Shown: positions 35,801-49,138, counted from the first letter of the stretch. The stretch is DNA of 64,000 nucleotides from Pagrus major (GCF_040436345.1 NC_133218.1:24912710-24976709), one strand, 5' to 3'. The notes: generated by a model not told the origin, from the letters alone. Numbers and translations are program-made.

Positions 35801-38800
35801 ATTCAAATTGATTCATTTACAAGATGAAGCCTACAGTGTCACTCCTAAAGAAACTATTATTATGTGTGTGTTTAGAGATTATTATGAGATATAATAGGTC
35901 GATGATTTAAAGATTATTGTCTTGTAATATTTATATTACGTCATCCTTGATAATTATGAATGGTACGGGAAATTAAAGCCAGGTCTCCTGCACCCTGTTG
36001 TTGTCACAATTGTCAACCTTACAGTTCTAAGGTAAAAAGGAACAAAAATACAGGAGCAGTTAATAGCAACAATAGCTTGCTTTCCTTCGAAATGTGAGAG
36101 AAACATTAAAATAAATAAGTAATAAAGCAATATGAATAATACATATAATATGAGCATTGTGGTTTTTAGATAATTCAGGCACTTAAATATTCACATCAAT
36201 AATGATACAGTGAGTTACAGCTGAGCTCGATTGTTTGGCCGCAATGACTGATGGGTAATCTTGCTTATCAACTTCCAGCGAAGTGATGAACCGTTCTTCA
36301 ATTCTTCCCTTAACAGTTCTCCTTTCCCTTTGACTGAGCATTTTCGGCTCCCTACTTAACATGGCTGAGTACCCTGTGCATTCCCCTTCGCAGGGACCGA
36401 CTAGGTGATCTGAACGCAGCTCTGGTGTTTCCCCAGAAGTTATATTTACTAATGGGATTAAAGGGAATATAACGACATTGACAGAATGAGATGTGTCACT
36501 GTCAAATTAAAATTAATGATTTTTTCGGGAGTGAACATTGCTTGGAGCATTCAGGGTAGTGTTACTGCATTACAACATTATATATTTTAGAAGTTGTGTT
36601 GGGCTCTAGATGTTTTTGTTGTTGATATAGTAATGTTACATATCATGTCTTTAACACATTTGCTGATTGTGGGGACTGTTAAGGAAGTGTTCTTCTTTAT
36701 AATCACCCAAAATCATTTGATAACCATGGTAACATGTATGAGCAAATGTAGAGATTATTTTACAGCAACTACTGTATCCACCTCATTTGATACAAGACAC
36801 CAGGATTAAGTTTTAAACATGACTAATAATGCTCATAACCAATAAGGTGCAATAAGGTTCGGTAAAGCCGAGTCACCAGAATTTGATAGAAATAGTTATG
36901 TGTGAGTGTATATCATACAAAGCATATGTTTTGTTTGTACAAGTTAGGGTTGATACAAAACTGTTGTAGAGTATTTCATCATTTGTAGTGAATATGAAAG
37001 AGATGTATCAGGGATGGACAGGAGGACAATACAACAAGTTGGTATCCATGTCGAAGAGAAACAGCAGCGATGATGAGTGAGGTTCATCTCACCTGGGGGT
37101 CAACCAGCCAGCCGTGATAGAGAGGGATGTCCAGCAGATCAAACACGATGCATTCTGGGGTGTACTCGAAGACTCGCACCCCTGTGAACTTCACGTTCAC
37201 GTCCAGACCTGTCTGCAGCTTGTGCAACACTGCCATGGCATCACTCATGTTCTGGAAGACAAGCAGAACAACCTTTCAAAATCATTGTTCAGAACTGCGT
37301 GATAACAATGCTGCAGAGGGATTAAACAAATCTCAAAAAGACGTGTTTGCTTGTGTAGTGTTAACATTATACGGAACCAAAAGCTGTGTCCGATGCAGCT
37401 GTTGTCATGTCTTTATTTGTTACATTATTCCTGGTTGTCTGCACACAGTCAGCAAAGCTGGAGCTATCAGGGATTGATTTTTCTACCTTTACAAGAAACC
37501 ATTAGCTGACATTTATTCCTGTACAACATAAAAAAACTGCTCATGCCTTAATTTGGTTTTGTTAAATATTTCTTCTTTATAGTAACCACACTTTGCTTAA
37601 GTTTAGTATTTTTGTATTTACGGCACTTGTTATGTTTTGCTCTGCTCACTGTCAATCAGCCTTCAACCACAGGAAGAAATGGAAGTCTCTGCCAGGAAAC
37701 CATTTGATGTTAGATTTCTGTGTAAGCTCTCAGGCTCATTATTGTGAGACATATTTCGCTTCAGTTATATTACCAAGTGTTGGACAAATTACCAGGGACG
37801 TTTGATAACATAATGCAATAGCCCTGCAATAAACACTACATTTGCTTGATTTTGCATTTATTTTTGATAGTGGACAGAAGAGACATGACAAGAAAATTAC
37901 CAGGGGACGCTGCAACTAGATGGTCAGCTGCCTCTTTCCCACCAGGTCGCCCTTAAAATGTTCAAATTTTAGTACAGTCATGTCAGATTGATGATTCAAT
38001 TCTGGAGCCATTATTAGCCACTATTGTATTATAGCCCGACCGGTAGTGGATTTTTTGGGCCAATTTGGATACTGACATCAGGGAGTAAAAAAATTCTGAT
38101 ATCTCTATATTGTCTAATATTCTTTTATTCACAGAATATGTACATACAACATACATTTTTTTGCAATGATCCCACAAATGTAGTTATCAAACACTTCAGA
38201 CAACAACCATACGTATATAATGGAGGAAGGATAGGGTTAGGGTTAGGGTTAGGATATATATTATGTCAATATTACATATAGAGAGGGACAGTTTAAAGGA
38301 CACATGCTCATTTTCAGGTTCATAATTTAATTTTGGGTTACTACTAGAACAGGTTTACATGCTTAAGTGCTCAGACATATTAATATATGCACTGATATAT
38401 TAAACGTCATTGGGAACTTAATAACTATAAATCACACCTTTATTTTGTCTAGTGACAAAATATCAACAAATTACTATTAATGTTAACTGTGTTTGTATTT
38501 GGATGATGGGAGATGAGTCACTGTAACACGGCATATGCACTGACGTCACTTTTTCACATGATCCCCCCCCCCCCACATGCACACACACGCACACACACTA
38601 TGCACAGACTGAGCTGTGATACCAGGAGGAAATCATAAAAATCTTCAAAAAGTGCCCCTGTGCTATGTACCAGACAGTCAGTGGTCTGTGGAAATAGAAA
38701 TGAAGACAGACATCAAGCTTCCTGGTGTACATACTGTATGTAGCTCCACACCAGGGAAGTAAACGTTCCACAAAACAAAGCCTGAAGGCATAAAGATGCC

Positions 38801-41800
38801 TGGGGCAGGTTCACTGTCTTGATACATTTACTGAACAAAACCCCAAATCCCAGCAAACCCACAACAGAAAGTGCTGCTCTACCTTTAGTTCAGCAAAATC
38901 AACCTAGAAACACCCCTGGGCCTATTTTAGAGCAGCAGCATGGTCAAGATGGTTGACAGCTTCCAATTATTTTATTTCAGTACATTTTAATGCTTTTAGA
39001 GGTCTCATCTAGAGATCGGTATGCTTGCTTTGTTGATGTTACACCTACTCTGAGGAAGTAATGCTTCACCTCGCTTCACCTATCTTTGGCCTTCAGGAGT
39101 CTGTCTGCCTGAGAACTTCTGCCTGAATTCTTAATAAATCTTACCAGTGTTTTCTGTGTGCATGCACAGAGAGAGATGCTGACTTTTATGCTCCTGAGAT
39201 GTATAGCATCACCACTTGCAGGGTGTTTACAAGTTTCATTAAAATAAGTAACCTCTAGGTTCCTGAGGGTTTTAATTGGATTCATCTTCTCTGGTATTCA
39301 TGTGGCCCGAACGGAACTGAGAAAAATACCTATTTTTTTTTGCTTTTGAGACTAATAAGAAAAGATCAGAACTTTGTTAAGTGAGGTAGTTAGATCCGTA
39401 CTGGTTGTAAAGTTGGTGGTTTGATCATCTGTCCACATCTGCGATGATGATGATGTGTGTGAGACTGATTTTATTGGTCAGATGTGAAAATAACAATAGA
39501 AACAGGATCAGGTATGAGACGATGTGAAGATTTCATGTCACAGTTATCCTGGCCCAAATTATTTCAATTTAAGATTTAATCAGGATAATCATCAAAACAC
39601 GCAGAAAACTCAACATATTGGGATCAGTTTACCTTACATTTTGTAAAAAAAAAACAAGCATTTCAATTGCAAGCGTCTGAACAACAGAAGAGACTGAACT
39701 GTCTCCACTTTGAAGACCATTAATCTTTACATTATTGAGAGACGATTTTATCAGCAGACCAACCTTTTTCTGCACTGTGTGAACATTAGAGAAAACACTC
39801 TTGATACACATCACATCACATGTATGCCAAATACGTCACATTTATGCACCCGCACACCTGACAGAGTTCTTGCATTCAGCCTCAGAGCAACGTTCCCAGC
39901 TGGCTCTAAACCTCCGCTGCCATTTAACTCTGAGATCAAGATAAGTCTCGCAGCTGAGCCCTACAACTCTATTATGAGTGTGTAGTCAGGAGTGGTCTCC
40001 ATTTTCAGTTCTTTCACGACACATAAAATAACCTGAGAGAAAAGCCAATTCATTTACACATACAGGAACAATGAACCTAAGTCTACAAACAGATTTATTT
40101 GCAGTTTAACAAAAAAAATGTATGTTACCATTTATCCAATGTGCGAACACTATATTTTTCAATTTACAGGAGAGATACTGTACGCCCCATGAACAGTGGG
40201 CTACTCCAGCGTTCGATGCTTGGCACAGTAAGCTGAGGTGAAAAGCCTTCAGCTGGCCCATCTGAGAGTGTGGATTAGGACGATTATGAGCAGCAGTGAT
40301 GGCCGGATTAGCGGGGCTGTGTAATGGACCACATCTCTTCATTTTAGGGCAGAGGGCTGCAACAGCAGACGAGCACTTGGAGATCAGATGATTAGCACTG
40401 CACCGCGCACGTTCATCTGCGCTTGTGTTGGATTTCTATGTTATAATATTAACACAGACTCAACTGAGGCTTTTCAGTATTTTTACTTTCACTCTTCAGC
40501 TTTAAGTGACATTCACCATAAATGTACCTAAAAACTGCATCCTGAGTGGTTGTAATTAACTGGTAGTTGACAGATTATGGGTCCAAGTTGATAACGCATA
40601 TGTAGCAGTTAAATTGTGCAGCCAAGAAATCAAACTATAATCAAGCCTCACTACAAAATTAGGTAGAATTATGATAAAATGTTATAGAATGAGCTGCTTC
40701 CTCTATGTTGCATTTTGAGTTCAAAACCAAAACTTTTCTGCCAAGCAACACAATCAAGCAACAGTTTTGGGTTGAGAAATAAATCCCAAGGTTGATACTG
40801 GGTTGATACAGAATTGGTGTCCTTGCTAAATAAAAATCATTTTAGGGAATTCAACTGTCAAGTGTGAGAATTTTGATGCAAAATGAATTAGTCTGTCTGC
40901 ATTCATATCTATAAAAATCTATAAAAAACACACACAGCAGATATATGAGCCTAACAAAAAGCCAACATATCAATCACTGAAGAACAAAAGTAAACCATTA
41001 CATAATGCCATGACCCAGCAGCGGGAGCTGTAAATAACAGTTTACTGTGATGAGACTGTGATGAGACTGTGATGAGACTGTGATGTCCCACAATGTGGGT
41101 CAGACTTTTATGAATCCTGGCACACATCAGCAGCTGCCACTGCTCCACATTTTTGTTGGATTAATCATCAAGCTAATCTAGTGTTTATAATGTTTATAAT
41201 GTCAGTGCTCATTTACATACATACGGAGGACAGAACACCTCTCAATATAATGCAATCCGACAGAACAACGCCTTTAACTATGTTGACTGTAGAGGTGAAT
41301 TAACCCCTTCTGACAAATTCAATATAAACTGATTATAAACTTCATAAAGATACAAAACATTTGCATCAGAGCTATTGCAATGGATTCCATTAAACTGCAC
41401 ACATGTACGTAACTAATGATAATCCAGTGTCCAGCTTCATCTCTGATCTTAAAATTAGCTGGATCCTGCTTGTATAAAACCAGCGTACAACACCGCAACC
41501 TGCACGACTGGCAGCAAAGTCTCGACAGTCACTTCAGTTATGAGCTTTTATGATTCTTACTTAATAAAAACAAGCCATTTCTTTGTCTCTGACATCACAA
41601 TCTGTGCAATTTCTTATCATGGTTTTGTCTCATTTAATGTCTTTGCTTACTCACATTGAGATTTATATTAAGAAGGCCTTTAACTTGATATCCAGGGCAT
41701 CTACTAGTGTCGCGAAATCGACCACATTTTTACTCGGCCTTGTCTCGGTCTCAGACAAGGAGAATTAAAATAACCACAACTTCAGGAATATTACTGTATA

Positions 41801-44800
41801 AAATAATTGTTTGATACATACTGTACTTAACGACTGTTTATATTAGAAGACAAGAGTCACTAAACCTCATGTTTATACAAAAAATGTATGAGTGCGAGGT
41901 ACATGGATAAGGAGTGCTTAATTAAAATGGTAAGGTTGATTTCATATCCTTGGTGTTTGTATTTGTTTGCTCATAGAAAAAAAAAGGAAAATTCCCACAC
42001 AAACACTAATTAATGTCTTTTGATTTTTTCTCATGTGTACACTTAAGTGTTCATACACACATTTGGCAATAAAAGAGGTGAATGAAGAGGGATTTTCACT
42101 CGTCTTGTGTTTATGTGTGTGATTTTATGCAAATGTGGATCTTTCAGATCAATAAGTGCCTATTATTATTATTATTGTTATATAGTTAGCATGTTCCAAA
42201 TTTTATTGTAGGTGTGTCATGGAGTGTGGTACACGCTGGTCTTGGTCATGACCTGCTCTCGGTTTAGGTGGTCTTGACCAAACAGATACTCATGTATGAT
42301 TAATCATGAAGTCCAGGGTTAAGATGCTTTTATCTGCTTTACTCCGAACAAAAGTTTGGTTTAAGAGACATTTGGGAACAACACCCACCACTGTGAGTAA
42401 GTTCAAACAAAAGAGGTTTCTAAAAACATGATAACACATTTCCTCCAGTGGTTCAACAGTCATGGTGGATGAATTGCTTTGTTAGAGTGCTGCTGTTGAG
42501 CTGGGTCTACAGAGACAAACGCAGAGCAAAACTACACTCTCACTTCCACAGCTCCTCCGAGTAAATATTTAACAATAGCTAAAGAGCAGTGGTGCTACTG
42601 CTATTTTAATCCTCATACACTCCTGTGACAGATGATGTTTTTTAAGCCGAATTTAAAAATAGAACTGCTTCTGTTGTGAACTCCTACTGAACAAAGTCAG
42701 GGCGGCTTCAGCTGTATCTTGTAACACTCCAATAGGCAATGAAAACACATCTCCTAAAGATATATATATATATATATATATAAAAAAAAAGAGGATACCT
42801 TGACGTGTTTGACGTGCACATAAACACATCTCAGATATCTCTTAGATCCCAGAGCCCTGCCCACTGTAGCCCCCATACTGTGTCAACCACAGCGTATGGA
42901 CATGAGGACACCCACATGCAGAAGAGCTCCCAGGCCGGCGTCTAGGATTAGACTGCCATAATAACTATGCAACACAAACTCTAACCACTCCCTTCCTTTA
43001 ACGGTGCATGTTGAGGACACCACTGATTTATTTAAGAGGTTGTATTTCAGCTCAACTTAAATTTAGAAAGGCTGTTGCAGCGAGCTTCTACGAGCAGACT
43101 TTTTTTTTCTACTCTCTGAATGAGGGACAAGTGTGGCTTCAAATCATTCACAGATGTGCTGGTGCTCTGCCACGCAAAAGGAGGAGAGGGAGGGAGGGCC
43201 TCTCCCACTCCGTAGGCAGGCAGCGGAGATGGGAGGAAGCAGTGGAGCCGGAGCTGGAGCTCCATCTCCAAGTGCCTCTCATGGTAAGACACACACACAC
43301 ACACACGCCTCAGTAATAGCCGGGAGCTGAACCCAGCCATGCGTCTCTAAGCATTCACAGCCATGTGAAACAACATAATCTGACACTCCTGACCCCTGTT
43401 GTTCCCTGGGCCTTGCAAGACACGTCTTATGTAACCTATAGAGCAGTGGAAAAAAAGCTAAGCTGCAGTTTTGTGTGGTTTGCCATCAACTCGATGCCTT
43501 TTTTCCATATTACGGCACATCCGCTGACCTTATCTGCTGGCTCAATGCAAATGTGCTAACCTGCTTTGGTGTGAGCGTGCAGCTATACTGACTGAGCAGA
43601 GCAGCATGCATCCTGCTTTTTGTACTGTGGTGAAAGTACATCAATAATGGCGGTGCAAACAGCTGAGATATTTTGAGTGTGTGTCAGAGACAAAAGTGAG
43701 AGTTCACGTTAAACTTGCACAATTGTGTTTCCACACAAGGAGGGCGGAAAGAGAGAGTGTGTGTCTTCATCCCTAAAGCCCTGAGCTCCTCGACTACCAT
43801 GAACAGTCAGCAGCTTACTAATACACACACATAAGCAAAAACACACGCCTGTTTAATAGTGCTCCGCAGTGATTAGGCAGGCCTTACCTGCTCGTAGTTT
43901 AGCCGCTGAGCCTCCGATATCTCTTTAGGCTTGGTTTCCAGAATGTAGTCTCCTGCAGAGTGACACAAGGAGAGAGACGTTGGCAGAGCAAAACAATCAA
44001 AACCTCGATTTGCACTGATATTCACGATGGCTTCATGGCTTAAGAGTTTGTATTGAAGGTGTTTTGAGATGTTTCAAGAAGCCACTGGGGGGTGTAGCAC
44101 TAGGGATGGGACACAATATCGATACAGCAGTATATTGTATTTCTTCCTCCTGCAATACACTGGGGCCAAATATCATGACTCCTTGTGGTGTAAAGTAAAT
44201 TTACACAGGTTGAATAGAATTTTGTGAGCAATATACCCTACAAAGTCCACTAACATATGCTTGCTTTCACCATCTGGCTTTCGCCTTCAAATGTAAAATC
44301 GGCACTAATGGGTATTTATCGGCTCCGGCTTCGGTCGGCTGTGATGGAAACACAACACCCGGGGGAAAGCGCTACTATTCGGCCCTCTTGAGGCGTGATG
44401 TGTGTTGAAGTTGAGGTTCAAGCGGGCTTGAACATCGTTCAGTCGGCGCTCAGTTTGAAAGAGAAGTAAAAGATACCGTATTAAAAAAGCCAACGTTGTT
44501 CGTGGCTGCCGGGCTGGCAGCTGCCTGGTCGGCACTGCGCATGTGCAACTCTCAACAGAGATCAGAAAGAAGCGGGATGTCTACAGAACCTATGTGTCAA
44601 ATTCAGAATACTACCGATTAAGACTTTAAAACAAGTTGAACATCTTCTGGTTGTAGTCTGATGATTTATATGACCTGCTACTTTCTACTGTTCCCTGTTG
44701 ACAGACAAGGAAAAAAACTAACTCGTCTCCTGGCAATGTGAAAAAGTCAAACAGCTTAAAAGAAACACATGTAGATGCAAACTCTGATGTAAAAGTGGTA

Positions 44801-47800
44801 ATAGTGGTACCCTTCCTTTAAACATTTTAACTCCAGAACCGTTCTGCTTTCTGGCACTTTGGCGTTTTGCCAGTATGTGGCTATTTTACATTAGAGTGAT
44901 GGCACACATGGACATGGACAAGTTGCAGTCCCTAAGGCACTAAGCCAAGACTCTATTCACTGTATCCAACACCCTGTGTTGTCAGGGGCGTATTGTATTC
45001 TTCAGTTAGACAGATATTGTGATGTATCGTTAGATGATTGTCTCGCAATGTATTGATTATCACAGAATCGCTGTATCATGATACCATCCTAATCTTGGGC
45101 AAATATCACTAATCTTATCATATGGTGAGTCACTCTGTGATTCTCACCCCTATTTATCACGGGCCAACAGTTTCTACAAAAAAAAAAAGGCTGTGCCGAT
45201 CGTGTAGGATCATTAGTCGAGTCCTTGTCCACTGCAGTGTCACTTGAGAGCTCCTTCAACTCGGCTCTGGAGCAGCCTGGCAGCTGTCTGGCTCCAGCTC
45301 TGCTCAGCCTGATGAACACTGTAAACTTTTTAACAAAACAAATCTACACTTGACACCACATCAGAGGTGGGTGGTTATTTTTCAAGTGAAGTCATACACA
45401 CAGCTGACCATGACATCTCAAGTGTGTTTGTTTTTGTTGTAGCGTGTTCTCCTTCCTCAATAGCACACCGCCTTAACATTTCCTCACTTCCGTGTCTTTT
45501 TAGAAAAATTTAAAGCATTTCACAGATTGAATAGCCAGTGACGTTATGCAAATACGTTCTTGTTATTGCTGCTAAAAGTTTCATTGCAGTCTACTGCTTG
45601 CTTTTCAAACTCTTGTGTAAGTATTTTTTAAAAGTGCTTCACAGAGAATCATTAATTTATTAGGAGCTGGCGAGAGTATCGTGCTGCACTGTCAACACAT
45701 ACTTTCCCTGAGAATTACTCAGAAGAATGCCGTCGACCTCCTGTCATCAACAGCTATGTTAAGTAAAAACAGCAACACACGGAGAGGAAAAAGAACTGAA
45801 TGAATGGAGTACATCCAGGGAAGAAAAAAAGCCTTTTTAAGTCTTTTTCTTGTGTTTGGTGCTTTATAATTGTGATGACTGACTGGGAAAGGCATGATGA
45901 GTTCTTCATGTGCATGCTGTGAGTAATAACTGCTCAACTAGCGACATGTTTGACCCTCTTAAAGAGCAGTCACGCTTATGCTTTATGAACAAAACTCTCA
46001 ACTGATGCACCAGTCAGGCTCGCAGACTCTTTGTAGCTGAGTTTTACAACGTGCTCGGACTAAGACTGTGAAGCTGTTCTGCTCTTCTGACTTGATTTCT
46101 ATGCTGTCACCCTAGATGAAGATTTGAGCGTGAGTCAAGATTATTTTCCAGCAGCGAGCCAGCCAGCCGAGTGGTTTTACTACCGTGTGTCCACAACAGG
46201 GAAACCCCCTCGCTGCCTCTGTACTCCAGTGAACTGAGGACACACTCAACTCCAGTCCCCCCCCTCCTCTTAATATCTGGATCCATCTGCCTCTATGCGT
46301 GTGGATCACTGGCATGCTACTGCTGAGTTGCTGATTGACGACCACCACCGCACTTTAAACACCACATCTGAACTTCATCACCCTTTGCCGTTTGTGTCTT
46401 ATGTGTTTTGACAAAACAGTGCAGAGTTTAGAAGTAACCCGGCAGCCCCTGAACATTACACAACATTAACACTATTGTTCTGACATCTCAAAAACCACAC
46501 AAATGGGCACTTTTGTAGAAAAACTACTTCTTTCTTAACTGCGATTTATAGAGTTGAGAGCAATGTTTGAGTCGTGGTAGCTCAACAATCACAGCACAGG
46601 GAATATCTTCCGTAAAAGAGTTGACATACAGTGCCGTGATGTTGGTTAACTTGCGCAAGTGGACACTGAAGAAGAAACCAGGGAGGACTGGCTCTACCTC
46701 TAAAGACCCCCCGCTGTAATCAGACGCTCTACTTTGATATTGTCGAGCAATTTTAGTTATGAAGGGCAGGAGACAGCCAGAGAGAAGAGATAGCTCCGGT
46801 TTCCTTTGCAACAGCAGAAGATTGGATGAGGGGGGATTCCCCTGTTCTGCTCTCTTCCTCTGTTGACTCTGGAATATATATAAATATCTGACCTTAAGAA
46901 TGTAACTGCTCATTTGAGAGGACGTGAAACACAAGAATGTTTACTCGGCTGTTGAAACGCAGCGCCGGTGGCTTTACAGGACGGTGTGTTTACAAGTGTG
47001 GACTCATGGGAAATTCAAGTCACTGTGACTCTGTGAGAGCAGTCCAGCAGATTATTATAAATGTAGTAAACTATAATAGATCTGTTATTGTCTGCATGTT
47101 ACGAAACACCCAGGTGAAAAAGGCCAAGCAGAGGAGGGATGAGTTCAGTGAGGTGACATGGCTTAATATGATAATTATCACTTGCTCCCCCCTTTGATCA
47201 ACTTGCTCATGTGTAAAAGGTTTAATTGCTGCAAACACTCACCAAGATACTCCATTAGTTGCTCAGCAGTTATGATTTCCATCATGGGCGGCATCTTAAC
47301 CTGCAACAGAGACACATCACACCACTTGTCCATCATGTGCAGACATGTTGAAATAAACTGAAAATAAAATGCACAAATGAACACAAATTAATGTTACAAC
47401 ATGAGAAACGAGAGGCACTGAATGACTGATCCGGAGTCGAAAGTGTATGTTAACCATTAGGAAACCTAAATGAAGTCTTACAACATTGTACTAACATAAT
47501 ATAATGGAGCTGATGGATCTCAGCCCTATAAAAATCTGCCTATTTATATGAGCTCAGAATCCAATTCCCATTGATCCACGCTCGCCTCGGAGGCTTTACC
47601 TTCCATGCAAGCAGGAGGACATTCATAATTGCCAGTAATGGACAGGGGCCGTTCTCGTTCTGGGTGATGATCGGCGTATTCTCCTCCCTCCACTTGATCC
47701 ACTTAATGTGGTATATGGACTGGCCGGCGGCCCGGTCCTTAGCGCACGAATTCTTTGTCCCATCAGCCCCGTACTCGCTCTGCAGGGCCAGGGCCAGTCC

Positions 47801-48511
47801 TGTGTCCTCCAGCCCCTCGCTGTTCAGGTCGGAGCTGGGGCAGGAGTTGAGGTTGGAGAAGGACTCGAGTGAATCTATGCTTCGGGACTCTCCACCGAGG
47901 CTGGGATCGGGGTCACTCCCACTCGGTAATCCCTCCGATAAGGTGTGATCAGCGGACTGCACCGACTTGACGTTTGCTGTGATTGCATTGTCCGGACACA
48001 GACGAGTAGGTTTGGCAAGTTTTGTCGGTTCACTTTCTGCACAAGCCAAAACCTCAGCCGACACCTCTGTGCTCTCCTTACCGGGAGGTGAGGACGGGCC
48101 GTCGGTTTCGTTGTTTACTAACTTTGAGGCACCACCCTCGCTATCTTCTGCAGCCAGCACCGAGTCATGCCCCATCCCGTTACTGATCTGATCCCCGGAC
48201 CCCGGCCACGATCCGCTCGCCGCCGAGTCCTTCTTCTTGTCCTCCTGCACGGGGAGGACTTCGATCACTTCTGGCACGTCGGACTTTTCAGCACTGGAAA
48301 TGACATTAACGGCGGTGGGAGCACTAACATTTGTGGTGCTGTTATTACAACTAACGTTAACCAAAGTACTGAGAGGAGCCTCACTATTCTTGCATTTCTC
48401 GGCTGCTCCTTTCGCTCCGCCGACAGCCGTAACGTCAGCCATCTCTCCCGCGATCGTGGCACACAAAGAGCTCCCGTCAGTGTCTCGATGCAGCGTTGCA
48501 TTTTTCTCCAT
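29675..48511 (-). CDS. mindy2: mindy2 (fam63b), K48-selective deubiquitinase (9 coding exons, complete)
   Basis: Joining nine exons gives 2010 nt and 669 residues, somewhat longer than human MINDY2 (about 621) because of a long Ser/Glu-rich N-terminus. MINDY enzymes are cysteine deubiquitinases that trim long Lys48-linked ubiquitin chains. Catalytic residues seen: Cys290 in NENGPCPLLAI, the oxyanion Gln284 six residues before it, and His472 in RNNHFSTMIKYK. The Cys-His spacing of 182 equals what I recall for human MINDY2. Ubiquitin-interacting segments follow: DYLMALSLQQEQQ (539-551, UIM-like) and SDLELAKKLQEEEDRRAS (565-582, MIU). A run of 12 Ala spans 593-604. The C-terminus is CVIL, a CaaX-like geranylgeranylation signal (inference). 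All junctions are GT-AG and in phase. It is tail-to-tail with sltm and head-to-head with adam10. MINDY1 is excluded by the closer match to MINDY2 and by the adam10 neighbour. Confidence 0.97.
30429..30635 (-). CDS. mindy2: mindy2 exon 8 (UIM/MIU, poly-Ala)
   Basis: Acceptor TGTGTCAG, donor GTGGGG. It encodes DYLMALSLQQEQQSQDLQWE, LELAKKLQEEEDRRASQYYQ and a 12-Ala run (30438-30473). Confidence 0.94.
31617..31790 (-). CDS. mindy2: mindy2 exon 7
   Basis: Acceptor TTTTTCATAG, donor GTCTGA (a weak donor). It encodes GQLYLLVTDQGFLTEEKVVW through RGQQDQIDQ, 58 codons in phase. Confidence 0.95.
33584..33726 (-). CDS. mindy2: mindy2 exon 6 (catalytic His)
   Basis: Acceptor CATCCCAG, donor GTAAAC. 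It encodes IVAEQFLNSTATQLTYHGLC and CVFFRNNHFSTMIKYK with His472. Confidence 0.96.
34857..34959 (-). CDS. mindy2: mindy2 exon 5
   Basis: Acceptor TTTGCAG, donor GTGAGT. It encodes MHDIVKAVGNCSYNQLVEKI and ISCKQSDNSELAGE. Confidence 0.96.
37093..37251 (-). CDS. mindy2: mindy2 exon 4
   Basis: Acceptor GTCTTCCAG, donor GTGAGA. It encodes NMSDAMAVLHKLQTGLDVNV and VFEYTPECIVFDLLDIPLYH, 53 codons in phase 0. Confidence 0.96.
38232..38253. repeat. Interstitial telomere-like (TTAGGG) tract
   Basis: Uninterrupted TAGGGT units, about 3.7 copies. Short enough to have arisen by chance or by double-strand-break repair. Confidence 0.9.
41044..41085. repeat. 11-bp tandem repeat
   Basis: About four copies of ACTGTGATGAG, nearly perfect. 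Confidence 0.92.
42760..42782. repeat. (TA)n microsatellite
   Basis: About 11 TA units followed by an A-run. Confidence 0.93.
43888..43952 (-). CDS. mindy2: mindy2 exon 3
   Basis: Acceptor CTCTGCAG, donor GTAAGG. It encodes GDYILETKPKEISEAQRLNY and EQ. Confidence 0.95.
43953..47242 (-). other. mindy2: mindy2 intron 2
   Basis: 3.3 kb. Its left third (44101-45092) looks like a DNA transposon with a second repeat nested inside. I saw nothing recognisable in the remainder. Confidence 0.75.
44101..45092. mobile_element. Probable DNA transposon remnant with nested insertion
   Basis: The left end TAGGGATGGGACACAATATC and the inverse of the right end (TTAGGATGGTATCATGATAC) are imperfect inverted repeats rich in ATCGATACAGC-like motifs. 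The centre (about 44280-44580) is strikingly GC- and CpG-rich and looks like a separate insertion. Confidence 0.45.
47243..47300 (-). CDS. mindy2: mindy2 exon 2
   Basis: Acceptor GTTGCAG, donor GTGAGT. It encodes VKMPPMMEIITAEQLMEYL, near-identical to human. Confidence 0.96.
47600..48511 (-). CDS. mindy2: mindy2 exon 1 (N-terminus, catalytic Cys)
   Basis: Starts at ATG 48511 (MEKNATLHRDTDGSS) and ends TGG AAG|GTAAAG. It holds a disordered acidic/Ser region, then SIYHIKWIKWREENTPIITQ and NENGPCPLLAIMNVLLLAWK with catalytic Cys290. Confidence 0.96.
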
Positions 48512-48680
48512 TTCGATTTACAGACTGTCGACAGATTTTAGCTAAATTGCAGCAGCAGCTTCGGTCCCAAAGACGCCATGACAACTCTGCGAGTGACGTC
48601 ATCAGAGTGAATTGCTTTCAGGCCGAGCAAGGGGGCGGCAAAAAGCAACGGCCAGCCGGTGATGCGTTTGAGTCGGCTCG
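48512..48680 (-). promoter_or_regulatory. mindy2: mindy2 proximal promoter with consensus CRE
   Basis: A perfect palindromic TGACGTCA lies at 48594-48601, 83 nt upstream of the ATG, in moderately GC-rich sequence. It is the binding consensus for CREB/ATF factors. The transcription start is not visible. Confidence 0.55.
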
Positions 48681-49138
48681 TATTCTATACATTCTTAAAT
48701 TTAACTCAGAGAAAACACTGTGTGAAACATCAGAGATATTCACTTAGAATAATTATGATTCTTCAAACATTATTAATTGACCGAGATGACTAGGTTCATA
48801 ATAAAAATAAGAATAAGAATACAATAAAATAAAAATGATAATATTAATATTAATAATAATAATACTTATAACCATAATCATCATAATGACAATCCTAATA
48901 AACATAATAAACTTTATTTGTATAACAGCTTTACAGAATAAATACTCAACAGTCCAGCCAAACACAGGGAAGCCTAGGGTGAGTTAAAACACGAAGGCAG
49001 AACAGAAAATGTAAAAACACCAAAAGACAATATGAGTCATTGCAAGTTGAAGGAATAAAATCCATAAAATTGCCAAAATCACAGAAAAAGAAAGAGTAAC
49101 GCCAAAATAGAGATAAATAAAAGAATAATAGCAACAAA

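Larger units (their letters stand above)
29864..37092 (-). other. mindy2: mindy2 introns 4-8
   Basis: Introns at 29864-30428, 30636-31616, 31791-33583, 33727-34856 and 34960-37092. The 31791-33583 intron holds a 291-codon open frame (31843-32718) and, near 32760-33018, sequence like a common teleost repeat ending TTGCTCCTTTAAGGT. No other supported features. Confidence 0.8.
37252..43887 (-). other. mindy2: mindy2 intron 3 (6.6 kb)
   Basis: No exon is supported. Contents: an interstitial telomere-like tract (38232-38253), a perfect TGACGTCA (38541-38548), a C12 run (38563-38574), CA-rich tracts, an 11-bp tandem repeat (41044-41085) and a TA repeat (42760-42782). Confidence 0.85.
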
